Assembly (NCBI GenBank): GCA_041746105.1
Contig: JBGTHP010000003.1
Location: 221,596-285,595 of the forward strand
From: JBFHRE01 sp041746105
Lineage (GTDB): Bacteria > Actinomycetota > Acidimicrobiia > Spongiisociales > ZC4RG35
Length of the DNA: 64,000 bases
Direction of reading: 5' to 3'
Positions 49,559-57,580 of this stretch are shown here, in pieces. Position numbers and translations under genes: made by a program. Positions within the stretch are counted from its first letter, which is position 1, and every line of letters starts with the position of its first letter. The notes under the pieces are model-generated. The model was given only the letters and a program-made list of their open reading frames with translations, searched no databases and had not been told where the DNA came from.

Positions 49559-50761
49559 GTGGCCTCGATCACGTTTGACGGAATCGGGAAGGTCTATCCG
49601 GGCGGCACTCGAGCAATCTCCGATGTGAACATTCATGTCGAAGACGGAGAGTTTGTCGTCTTGGTTGGTCCCTCCGGGTGTGGGAAATCCACACTATTGC
49701 GAATGGTTGCCGGCCTCGAAGAGGTAACCAACGGCGAACTCAAGATTGGTGACCGTGTCGTCAACGACGTGTCACCCAAAGACCGGGACATCGCCATGGT
49801 GTTCCAGAACTACGCGCTGTATCCCCACATGTCGGTCTTCGACAACATGGCCTTCGGGCTCAAGCTGCGGAAGATGCCCAAGGATGAGATAACTCGTCGG
49901 GTCGAGGGTGCGGCCAAAACGCTCGAGATCACCGAGTATCTGCAGCGCAAGCCAAAAGCGCTGTCTGGCGGCCAGCGGCAAAGAGTGGCCATGGGTCGCG
50001 CCATTGTGCGTGAGCCCTCGGCGTTCCTTATGGACGAACCGCTGTCAAACCTCGACGCCAAGCTCAGAGTTCAGATGCGTTCCGAACTCGGTGTTCTTCA
50101 CGCGCGCCTCGCCACCACGACCCTGTATGTCACTCACGACCAGGTCGAGGCCATGACGATGGGGGATCGTGTCGCGGTCCTACGCAAGATCTCCGGAACC
50201 GAGTCGAACCTCCAGCAAATCGACAGTCCCCGGAACCTGTACGACCAGCCAACCAACCTTTTCGTCGCAGGTTTCATTGGCTCCCCGGCCATGAACTTCG
50301 TCTACGGGACTGTCGCCGCCGACGGAGACCGGGTTTATGCGGCGTTCGCGGGCACCCGGATCCTGATCGATCCTGCCCGACTCGAAGCAAAGAAGGGTCT
50401 TGTCGACTACAAAGGCAAAGAGATCGTGCTCGGGTTCCGACCGGAGAGCTTCGAGATTCAGCAAGCTGCTTCTGGCGACACGTCAGATAGGACGTTGCAG
50501 GTCGAGGTCGGTCTCGTAGAGCAGCTCGGCTCGGAGGCATTCCTCCACTTCACCCAGCCGTCCCCACCAGTGGTCACGCCCGAACTGCGCGAACTGATGG
50601 AAGATGAAGGGACGGATGTGGAGACACTCGGCAACGAGTCGAAGTTCACCGCTCGAATCAATCCCAACTATGCGCCACGCTCTGGTCAGCAGGCGACGTT
50701 GGTGATCGATACTTCGAAGATGCACTTCTTCGACAAGGACACCGGCGAGGTGATCGAGTAG
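49559..50761 (+). CDS. UgpC/MsmK-type sugar ABC transporter ATP-binding protein
   Basis: A 400-residue ATPase. Walker A GPSGCGKST, signature LSGGQRQRVAMGRAI, Walker B FLMDEPLSNLD and the switch VTHDQVEAMTMGD are intact, with a C-terminal TOBE/regulatory domain (about 250-400). It resembles UgpC and MsmK, which energise carbohydrate importers. GTG 49559 is chosen because AGGAAGG and TAAGG lie upstream; earlier starts add a non-conserved leader. No permease or binding protein is adjacent, so it may serve importers encoded elsewhere. A terminator hairpin follows the stop. Confidence 0.9.
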   Translation: MASITFDGIGKVYPGGTRAISDVNIHVEDGEFVVLVGPSGCGKSTLLRMVAGLEEVTNGELKIGDRVVNDVSPKDRDIAMVFQNYALYPHMSVFDNMAFGLKLRKMPKDEITRRVEGAAKTLEITEYLQRKPKALSGGQRQRVAMGRAIVREPSAFLMDEPLSNLDAKLRVQMRSELGVLHARLATTTLYVTHDQVEAMTMGDRVAVLRKISGTESNLQQIDSPRNLYDQPTNLFVAGFIGSPAMNFVYGTVAADGDRVYAAFAGTRILIDPARLEAKKGLVDYKGKEIVLGFRPESFEIQQAASGDTSDRTLQVEVGLVEQLGSEAFLHFTQPSPPVVTPELRELMEDEGTDVETLGNESKFTARINPNYAPRSGQQATLVIDTSKMHFFDKDTGEVIE

Positions 50762-50764
50762 GAG

Positions 50765-50794
50765 AATAAGGCCCCCGGCAACCGGGGCCTTATT
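50765..50794 (+). terminator. Strong terminator after the UgpC-type ATPase gene
   Basis: AATAAGG with four or five C, then GG, pairs with CC, four G and CCTTATT around a CAA loop, with one bulged C. The stem is 13 bp and begins 3 nt after the stop codon. Confidence 0.85.
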
Positions 50795-50880
50795 CCTTCC
50801 ACTCGCCATCGGGATTCGGATTTTTGAATAGGCCACCAAGACAGGGACGCGTAAATTCGTCGCCGAACGGTTCGGGCTTC

Positions 50881-50886
50881 TACATT
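50881..50886 (+). promoter_or_regulatory. Putative -10 element (TACATT) for leaderless glyA mRNA
   Basis: TACATT ends 6 nt before ATG 50893, favouring that start over ATG 50902; no ribosome binding site precedes either. Confidence 0.45.
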
Positions 50887-50892
50887 CGGTCC

Positions 50893-52164
50893 ATGATCTC
50901 CATGAATCAGATCGAAAATGTCGATCCCACGGTCGCGGGCCTCATTCGCGACGATGTTTCCCGCCAGAACAGCCACATCCACCTGATCGCCAGCGAGAAC
51001 TTCGCCTCGCCGGCCGTGATGGAGGCCTCCGGCTCCGTTTTCACAAACAAATACGCGGAGGGTTATCCCAACAAGCGTTATTACGAAGGCTGTGGAGTTG
51101 CAGACCAGATCGAGTCCTTGGCGATCGACCGGGCGAAGGGGCTGTTCGGCGCCGACCACGCAAACGTACAACCCCACAGTGGGGCGCAGGCAAACATGGG
51201 CGTATATCTGGCGCTGTTGAAGCCCGGTTCGAAGGTGCTGGGGATGAGGCTCGATCAAGGGGGACACCTGACGCATGGGTCACCGGTCAACTTCTCCGGT
51301 CAGTACTACGACTTCATTGCTTATGGTCTCAACCCCGATACCGAGCGCATCGACATGGACGAGGTTCGACGTCTTGCGGTCAAGCACCAGCCTTCGGTTG
51401 TCCTCGCGGGTTATTCCGCCTATCCCCGACACCTCGATTATGAGGCATTTCGTTCGATCGCCGATGAGATCGCAGCCGTGTTCATGGTGGACGCAGCTCA
51501 CTTCATCGGGTTGGTTGCAGGGAAGTCTTTCCCGAACCCGGTTCCCTACGCCGACATAGTCACTGCCACCACCCACAAGGCCCTGCGCGGACCCAGGGGA
51601 GGGATGATCCTCTCGAACTCGGAATATGCGGCAACGATCGACAAAGCAGTGTTCCCTGGGGGCCAGGGTGGGCCAATCATGAGTCAGATCGCAGCCAAAG
51701 CCGTCTGTTATCTCGAGGCCGCTCAACCTGAGTTCCACGATTACACCGAGCAGGTCCTGAAGAACGCAGCTGCGATGGCTGGCGCCATGCTGGAGGACGG
51801 GGTTCGCCTGGTGACCGGCGGTACCGACAACCATCTGTTCTTGATGGATCTCCGGTCGATCGACGAAGACCTGACCGGCAAGGATGCGGCAAGGCTGTTG
51901 GATTCGATCGGTGTGACGCTGAACTTCAATTCGATCCCGGACGATCCACGTCCTCCGTACCGGACCTCGGGCTTGAGGATCGGGACCCCGGCGATGACGA
52001 CTCAGGGTTTCGTCGAAACCGAATCCACCGAGATCGCCCATTTGATCGTGTCGGCGCTCAAAGGCCGAGGGTCAGACGAAACCGTGAAAACGGCGGCCAT
52101 CCGAATCAGAGAACTTGCAGAATCCCATCCTCCCTACCCGGCCGACTTCGCCGGCCATGTCTGA
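50893..52164 (+). CDS. glyA: Serine hydroxymethyltransferase
   Basis: A 423-residue PLP enzyme interconverting serine and glycine with transfer of a one-carbon unit to tetrahydrofolate. LIASENFASPAVMEA, NKYAEGYPNKRYYEGC, NVQPHSGAQANMGVYLALL and the PLP lysine region ATTTHKALRGPRGG are intact. Full length and well conserved. It precedes the ATP synthase genes by 81 nt, which include a promoter-like sequence, so it is likely independently transcribed. No glycine riboswitch is seen. Confidence 0.96.
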   Translation: MISMNQIENVDPTVAGLIRDDVSRQNSHIHLIASENFASPAVMEASGSVFTNKYAEGYPNKRYYEGCGVADQIESLAIDRAKGLFGADHANVQPHSGAQANMGVYLALLKPGSKVLGMRLDQGGHLTHGSPVNFSGQYYDFIAYGLNPDTERIDMDEVRRLAVKHQPSVVLAGYSAYPRHLDYEAFRSIADEIAAVFMVDAAHFIGLVAGKSFPNPVPYADIVTATTHKALRGPRGGMILSNSEYAATIDKAVFPGGQGGPIMSQIAAKAVCYLEAAQPEFHDYTEQVLKNAAAMAGAMLEDGVRLVTGGTDNHLFLMDLRSIDEDLTGKDAARLLDSIGVTLNFNSIPDDPRPPYRTSGLRIGTPAMTTQGFVETESTEIAHLIVSALKGRGSDETVKTAAIRIRELAESHPPYPADFAGHV

Positions 52165-52230
52165 CTCTCTGACAACCCGCCTCTGATCCATTTGGCTGGC
52201 CATGCCGATTCGCGGCCGGAACGGGGCCGG

Positions 52231-52236
52231 TAACCT
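52231..52236 (+). promoter_or_regulatory. Putative -10 element (TAACCT) for leaderless ATP synthase operon mRNA
   Basis: TAACCT ends 9 nt before ATG 52246 of the first gene of the ATP synthase operon, with no ribosome binding site between. Confidence 0.5.
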
Positions 52237-52245
52237 GGGTCGGCC

Positions 52246-52509
52246 ATGCAATCTGACAACGTCCATCAACATGTGACCGCGGCTGTCCACGAGGGGTGGA
52301 ACGTGGGTGGCTCGTTTTTCGGCTCCATCATCTCTGGGACGCTTCTGGGATACTTTCTCGACGGCTGGCTTGGCACCGACCCATGGCTGGTTGTCCTGGG
52401 CATCGTTCTTGGCGCCTACACGGGGTTTCTACGCGTTTGGCACTATTCCAAACGCATGGAATCCGGGCTCGGTCATTCACGCACCCTTCTCGACGAAGAG
52501 GACCTATGA
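52246..52509 (+). CDS. AtpZ/AtpI family small membrane protein
   Basis: An 87-residue protein with two membrane helices (about 21-42 and 45-63) in the order seen in AtpZ: SFFGSIISGTLLGYFLDGWLG then LGIVLGAYTGFLRVW. AtpZ-type proteins act with AtpI in c-ring assembly or divalent ion uptake. First gene of the operon; overlaps the next gene by 4 nt. Confidence 0.8.
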   Translation: MQSDNVHQHVTAAVHEGWNVGGSFFGSIISGTLLGYFLDGWLGTDPWLVVLGIVLGAYTGFLRVWHYSKRMESGLGHSRTLLDEEDL

Positions 52510-52937
52510 CCACCGATAAATTCGTCAAAATCCCTGCCGAGACGCCGGTCGAGACGGTCATTGCCAGGCACACCGTTCGGCGAGCGGTCTATGTGGCCCC
52601 GCTGGTGGTAGTTGCCTTCTGGCTCGCTCGCGGATTCGAAGGGGCGTATTCGGCAGCGTTCGGCGTGGGGGTAGTGGTCGGCAACTTTTTGCTCGCCGGC
52701 GCACTGCTCACGGTGGCCATCCGCATCTCGTTGGCGCTGTATCAGGCGGTCGCTCTTTTCGGCTTCTTTGTCCGTTTGGGGCTGATCATGGGCACCATGA
52801 TTTTGATCGCTGAGCTCGTGCCGATCGACCGGATGTCGTTTGGGATCTCGACCATTGTTTCGTATATGGTGCTTCTGGTCCTTGAAGCAGTGGCCGTTTC
52901 GCGCGGGAAAGAAAGGGATTTGGATTGGAGCCGTTGA
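52506..52937 (+). CDS. ATP synthase subunit I-like protein
   Basis: A 143-residue membrane protein with four predicted helices (about 27-46, 49-72, 80-104, 112-130). Its place directly before atpB and the helix pattern match AtpI, the c-ring assembly factor; sequence conservation in AtpI is low, so the call rests mainly on context. It overlaps both neighbours (4 nt upstream, 13 nt with atpB). Confidence 0.7.
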   Translation: MTTDKFVKIPAETPVETVIARHTVRRAVYVAPLVVVAFWLARGFEGAYSAAFGVGVVVGNFLLAGALLTVAIRISLALYQAVALFGFFVRLGLIMGTMILIAELVPIDRMSFGISTIVSYMVLLVLEAVAVSRGKERDLDWSR

Positions 52938-53755
52938 CTCTCGCAATCGAAGAGTGCGATTTTGTTAACAACCCCGTGTGCGCTCCGGCGGATGTGGGTG
53001 AACTCTTCATTTTCAAGGCTTTTGAAGGGACTCAAATAAACCGCACGGTGATTCTGATGTTCCTCGCAGCGTTCATCGTGGTTGCCCTCCTGTTCTTCGC
53101 CTTTCGCAAGCCCAAGCTGATTCCGTCGAAGTTCGGAGCGGCGATCGAATCCCTGGTGAGGTTGGTCCGCGATGACATCGCCATCGGCATTATCGGCCCC
53201 GACGGTCTCAAGTACTTCCCCTACCTCCTGTCGATCTTCTTGTTCATCCTCGTAGGCAACCTGTTCGAGATCACGCCGTTGATCAACTTCCCGATCACCT
53301 CGCGGATGGCGATCCCCGCCTTTTTGGCGTTGGTCACCTACGTGATCTTCATCATCGCCGGTATCGCCAAGCAGGGGATCGGTTACTTCACCCACTTGCT
53401 GTGGCCGCCGGGAGTCCCAATCGCCCTCAAGCCATTGGTGGGCCTGATCGAGGTCGTCAACGTCCTGTTGGTGCGGCCGTTTTCTCAAGCGGTGCGGCTC
53501 TTCGCCAATATGGTGGCCGGTCACGTGATGCTGAGCCTCTTGCTGGTCACCGGTTGGGTCTTTACCTCCAACCTGATCACCAACTTCGGCGAAATCGGAG
53601 CCAAAGGTATCGCCGGCCCTGCATGGTTCGCGTTCGGGCTTGCCATCTACGTCTTCGAGATGATCGTCGCCGTCGTTCAGGCCTACATCTTCACTCTTTT
53701 GTCTGCTGTCTACATCGAGTCTTCGATCGTTGTCGCCCATGACGACGCTCACTGA
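52925..53755 (+). CDS. atpB: F1Fo ATP synthase subunit a
   Basis: A 276-residue proton channel subunit. The essential arginine is R191 in VRLFANMVAGH, facing the c-ring; FEMIVAVVQAYIFTLLSAVYI is the conserved last helix. About six membrane segments. It starts at TTG 52925 within the previous gene; the 13-nt overlap implies coupling. Confidence 0.95.
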   Translation: MEPLTLAIEECDFVNNPVCAPADVGELFIFKAFEGTQINRTVILMFLAAFIVVALLFFAFRKPKLIPSKFGAAIESLVRLVRDDIAIGIIGPDGLKYFPYLLSIFLFILVGNLFEITPLINFPITSRMAIPAFLALVTYVIFIIAGIAKQGIGYFTHLLWPPGVPIALKPLVGLIEVVNVLLVRPFSQAVRLFANMVAGHVMLSLLLVTGWVFTSNLITNFGEIGAKGIAGPAWFAFGLAIYVFEMIVAVVQAYIFTLLSAVYIESSIVVAHDDAH

Positions 53756-53788
53756 AATTCCCACGAGGAAGAAAGGAAACAAGAAAGT

Positions 53789-54055
53789 ATGAACACAGTG
53801 CTCGCAGTCCTAACTGCTGCGCAGGTGCTCGCACAGGAGGCATCCGGCGGCATCACCGGCAACCTGAGCGTCGTCGGTTACGGCCTTGCTGCGATTGGAC
53901 CTGGCATCGGTGTCGGTCTCGTCGCCGGGAACGCCGTGCAGGCTATGGCTCGCCAGCCGGAAGCCGCCGGCATGGTGCGGACCACCATGTTCCTCGGAAT
54001 CGCATTCACCGAGGCGCTGGCCCTAATCGGCTTCGTTCTCTTCTTCCTGGGCTGA
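53789..54055 (+). CDS. atpE: F1Fo ATP synthase subunit c
   Basis: An 88-residue hairpin protein. The first helix carries GPGIGVGLVAG (GxGxGxG), the loop ARQPEA, and the second helix the ion-binding E75 in IAFTEALALIG. The residues around E75 lack the Gln/Ser/Thr set of sodium-type c subunits, so proton coupling is expected. AGGAAGAAAGG precedes the ATG, a stronger site than elsewhere in the operon, fitting the need for many copies. Confidence 0.96.
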   Translation: MNTVLAVLTAAQVLAQEASGGITGNLSVVGYGLAAIGPGIGVGLVAGNAVQAMARQPEAAGMVRTTMFLGIAFTEALALIGFVLFFLG

Positions 54056-54061
54056 TCCTCG

Positions 54062-54607
54062 ATGACACTGGCTCAGATAGGACTCCTTGCGGCAGAAGAG
54101 GCAGAAAAGAGTGATCCGCTCGACCTTCTGCTTCCTGCCACCAATGAGCTGATCGCCGGGATCATCGCCTTTGTCATTGTCTTCTTCTTCGTCTGGAAGT
54201 GGGCCGTCCCCGCTCTCAACCGCACGCTCGAAGCGCGCCAGCAGGCGATCGGTGGCCAATTGGCCGAAGCCGAGAAGACAAAAGCAGAGGCGGAGAGCCT
54301 GCACGGCGACTACAAGGCTCAGCTGGCCGAGGCAAAGGCGAAACAGAACGAGATGATCGAAGAGGCACGCGTCGCCGCCGAGGGGTTGAGAGCCGACATC
54401 CTGGCCAAGGCTCAGGCCGAGGCCGATCAGATCGTTGGCAAAGCCAGGGAAGAGGCCGCAGGCGAAAAGAGCCGGGTTCTCAGCGAGGCCCGAACCGAGG
54501 TGGCGAATCTCTCGATCGATTTGGCCGAGAAGGTTGTGGGCGGAAGCCTCGACCGTGCTGCTCAACTCGGGCTGGTCGACCGCTACTTGGCGGACCTGGA
54601 GAAGTAA
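54062..54607 (+). CDS. atpF: F1Fo ATP synthase subunit b
   Basis: A 181-residue peripheral-stalk protein: one membrane helix (about 30-50) followed by a long charged coiled coil (LEARQQAIGGQLAEAEKTK onwards). Not fused to the delta subunit, unlike the mycobacterial arrangement where a b-delta fusion exists. It starts at ATG 54062, 6 nt after atpE. Confidence 0.95.
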   Translation: MTLAQIGLLAAEEAEKSDPLDLLLPATNELIAGIIAFVIVFFFVWKWAVPALNRTLEARQQAIGGQLAEAEKTKAEAESLHGDYKAQLAEAKAKQNEMIEEARVAAEGLRADILAKAQAEADQIVGKAREEAAGEKSRVLSEARTEVANLSIDLAEKVVGGSLDRAAQLGLVDRYLADLEK

Positions 54608-55141
54608 GTGGCCGACCGCATCGACGGATACGCAGCTGCCCTTTTCGAACTGGCACGTGCCGAGGGTGAACTCTCGAAGGTGGAGCGCGAGTTCTACTCC
54701 GTTGCGAAAGCATTCGCATCGTCCACCGAGCTACGTGACACCTTGTCCGATCCACGAATTCCGGGCGACCGCAAGAAGTCGATCCTGGATGATCTCGTGG
54801 GTGGACGGGTTTCGGATGTCACCGTGAACATGGTCAACCTGGTGGTGAACCAGGGGAGGGCGTCCGATCTGCCGGCTATCGCAGAGAGACTCGCCGGTCG
54901 GGCTGCCTCGGCGGTCGGAGTCGAGATTGCCGAAGTGCGGTCTGCGATCGAGTTGGATGCGGCCACCATCGAGAGATTGACCCAAGCGCTCGCCAGAGTC
55001 GTGGGTCGTCCAGTAGAAGTTCGGACCGTGGTAGATCCGTCTGTTCTGGGAGGAATCGTTACCAGAGTCGGAGACACCGTGATCGACGGTTCGGTGAAGC
55101 GGAGACTCGAGTCGCTGCGCACCGCCGTGCGTGCAGGCTGA
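54608..55141 (+). CDS. atpH: F1Fo ATP synthase subunit delta
   Basis: A 177-residue stalk subunit. The N-terminal helical domain (DRIDGYAAALFELARAEGEL) and C-terminal domain (PVEVRTVVDPSVLGGIVTRVGDTVIDGSVKRRL) are both present; the latter is diagnostic. It starts at GTG 54608, immediately after the atpF stop. Confidence 0.95.
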   Translation: MADRIDGYAAALFELARAEGELSKVEREFYSVAKAFASSTELRDTLSDPRIPGDRKKSILDDLVGGRVSDVTVNMVNLVVNQGRASDLPAIAERLAGRAASAVGVEIAEVRSAIELDAATIERLTQALARVVGRPVEVRTVVDPSVLGGIVTRVGDTVIDGSVKRRLESLRTAVRAG

Positions 55142-55149
55142 GGAGAGAA

Positions 55150-56682
55150 ATGGCTGAGCTGACCATCACAACACAAGAAATCACCGCGGCCCTCAAGAAG
55201 AATCTCGAGGGATGGATCCCCACAACCGAGCGTGACACGGTGGGTTACGTCACGTCGATCGCCGATGGGGTTGCCAGAGTCAAGGGTCTACCCGAGGTCA
55301 TGGCCTCAGAGCTGCTCGAGTTCCCTGGCGGTTTGATGGGGGTGGCACTCAACATCGACGAAGAGGACCTCGGTGTCGTGCTCATGGGTGAGGCCTCACA
55401 CATCGAAGAGGGAACCCCCGTGCGTCAGACCGGGAACGTGCTTTCGGTCCCCGTCGGCGACGCACTGCTTGGCAGGGTCGTCGACTCCCTCGGCAACCCG
55501 ATCGACGGCAAAGGCCCGATCAACACTACCGAGCGTCGGCTGCTCGAGGTTCAGGCGCCATCCGTGGTTCAGCGCCAGCCTGTCACCCAGCCTCTCCAGA
55601 CCGGGATCAAAGCCATCGACGCCATGACCCCGATCGGCCGGGGACAACGTCAGCTCATCATCGGCGACCGGCAGACCGGCAAGACCGCGATATTGATCGA
55701 CACGATCATCAACCAGAAGCAGTTTCAGGGGACCGAAAAAGAGGTGAAGTGCATCTACGTCGCCATCGGTCAGAAAGCCTCGACCGTGGCGGAGGTCGTT
55801 GACGCTTTGGAGAAGGCAGGGGCGATGGAATACACCGTCGTCGTCAGCGCCCCGGCGTCGGTTCCGGCTGCGCTTCAGATGTATGCCCCGTACGCAGGCT
55901 CGGCGATTGGTCAGTTCTGGATGTACCAGGGACAACATGCTCTGGTCATGTACGACGACCTCTCCAAGCAGGCGGTTGCGTACCGTGAAATCTCGCTCTT
56001 GCTGCGGCGTCCTCCTGGTCGCGAGGCTTATCCGGGCGACGTCTTCTATTTGCACAGCCGGCTTCTCGAGCGTTGTGCCAAGTTGAGTGACGAGTTGGGC
56101 GGCGGGTCGCTGACCGGCCTTCCTGTCATCGAGACAAAAGCCAACGACGTTTCGGCCTACATCCCGACGAACGTCATCTCCATCACCGACGGGCAGTGTT
56201 TTTTGGAGAGCGATTTGTTCTATCAGGGCATTCGCCCAGCCATGAACGCCGGAATCTCGGTTTCCCGAGTCGGTGGCAACGCACAAATCAGCGCCATGAA
56301 GAAGATCGCAGGCCCATTGCGGGTCAACCTCGCGCAGTTTCGGGAGTTGGCAGCCTTTGCAGAGTTTGGCTCAGAATTGGATGCCGCATCGCTCGCCCAG
56401 CTCGAGCGGGGTCGCCGTGTCGTCGAGGTCCTCAAGCAAGGTCAGTTCGTTCCGGTCCCGGTTGAAGAGCAGGTGGTCGTGATCTACGCCGTCACCAACG
56501 GCCAGATGGATTCGATACCTACGGGAGATATTCGGCGCTTTGAGGACGGGTTGAGAGACCACGTCCGCACTCGTCATGACGATCTACTCGAGCACATCAG
56601 GAGCACTGGAACCTTGCCCGACGTCGAGAAGTTGAACGCCGCCATCGCCGGCTTCAAGGACAACTTCACAAGTTCGGATTGA
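55150..56682 (+). CDS. atpA: F1Fo ATP synthase subunit alpha
   Basis: A 510-residue non-catalytic nucleotide-binding subunit. P-loop GDRQTGKTAI, the ALVMYDDLSKQAVAYR region and the VGGNAQ motif are intact. Normal length. AGGAGAG precedes the ATG. It binds the delta subunit through its N-terminus. Confidence 0.98.
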   Translation: MAELTITTQEITAALKKNLEGWIPTTERDTVGYVTSIADGVARVKGLPEVMASELLEFPGGLMGVALNIDEEDLGVVLMGEASHIEEGTPVRQTGNVLSVPVGDALLGRVVDSLGNPIDGKGPINTTERRLLEVQAPSVVQRQPVTQPLQTGIKAIDAMTPIGRGQRQLIIGDRQTGKTAILIDTIINQKQFQGTEKEVKCIYVAIGQKASTVAEVVDALEKAGAMEYTVVVSAPASVPAALQMYAPYAGSAIGQFWMYQGQHALVMYDDLSKQAVAYREISLLLRRPPGREAYPGDVFYLHSRLLERCAKLSDELGGGSLTGLPVIETKANDVSAYIPTNVISITDGQCFLESDLFYQGIRPAMNAGISVSRVGGNAQISAMKKIAGPLRVNLAQFRELAAFAEFGSELDAASLAQLERGRRVVEVLKQGQFVPVPVEEQVVVIYAVTNGQMDSIPTGDIRRFEDGLRDHVRTRHDDLLEHIRSTGTLPDVEKLNAAIAGFKDNFTSSD

Positions 56683-56688
56683 TCGTTC

Positions 56689-57564
56689 GTGGCGAGCGCT
56701 GAACTCCGAGATACCAGGCGACGGATCAAGAGCGTCCAAGCGACGCAGAAGATCACGCGCGCCATGGAGTTGATCGCGGCCGCTCGCATCCCGAAGGCTT
56801 CGGCCAGAGTCATCGCTTCCAAGCCCTACACCGCCAAATTGGTGGAGGTCATCCAGAATGTGGGAGGGGCCGCCGGCGGATCCAGCCACATGTTGCTGGA
56901 GCGGCGAGAGGTCAGAACGGCCGGTTTATTGATCGTGTCTTCCGACCGTGGTCTCGCAGGCGCGTATGCATCGACGATCATCCGCATGGCAGAGCAGCGC
57001 ATCATCGATCTCAGGCGTTCAGGTGTAGACGTCCGGATATTCGCTGTCGGCAAGAAAGCGCAGTCGTATTTTCGTTACCGGGGTTATCGAATCGAGCGAG
57101 CGTTTCTCGGCGTGACCGATACGCCTGGCTACGGCGATGCGAGAGCCATTGCCAACTCCATCATGGAGGCCTACGCCTCAGGCGACGTGGACTCGGTTGA
57201 GACTTTCTACACACGCTTCCAGTCGGCGATGACGCAGGTGGCTGCTCGCTTCGAATTCCTACCGATCGAGCCTCCGGCGGCGGCCGAAGGTGCGGCGTCG
57301 GTCTCGTACAGCTTCGAACCATCGCCAGGTTTGATCCTCGACCGCCTTCTTCCCCGTTATGTGGAGGCGCTCACTTTCAACATGTTGCTTGAAGCGTCGG
57401 CCTCCGAGCATTCGGCTCGGAGGCGAGCAATGAAGGCGGCCACCGACAACGCTGAAGAACTGATCAAGAACCTGACCATGGCCGCGAACAGAGCCCGCCA
57501 GGCCGAGATCACAACCGAGATTTCCGAAATTGTCGGCGGCGCCGAGGCGCTCGCCGAAGGCTGA
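56689..57564 (+). CDS. atpG: F1Fo ATP synthase subunit gamma
   Basis: A 291-residue central-shaft protein. N-terminal RDTRRRIKSVQATQKITRAME and C-terminal MKAATDNAEELIKNLTMAANRARQAEITTEI form the coiled-coil shaft; SSDRGLAGAY marks the globular domain. GTG 56689 is the start, 6 nt after atpA. Confidence 0.96.
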   Translation: MASAELRDTRRRIKSVQATQKITRAMELIAAARIPKASARVIASKPYTAKLVEVIQNVGGAAGGSSHMLLERREVRTAGLLIVSSDRGLAGAYASTIIRMAEQRIIDLRRSGVDVRIFAVGKKAQSYFRYRGYRIERAFLGVTDTPGYGDARAIANSIMEAYASGDVDSVETFYTRFQSAMTQVAARFEFLPIEPPAAAEGAASVSYSFEPSPGLILDRLLPRYVEALTFNMLLEASASEHSARRRAMKAATDNAEELIKNLTMAANRARQAEITTEISEIVGGAEALAEG

Positions 57565-57580
57565 TCGCAAGGAGAGAGCA

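Noticed and set aside
50795..50892. Glycine riboswitch ahead of glyA
   Set aside because: The region is only about 100 nt and lacks the conserved aptamer elements; a promoter next to the start codon explains it better.
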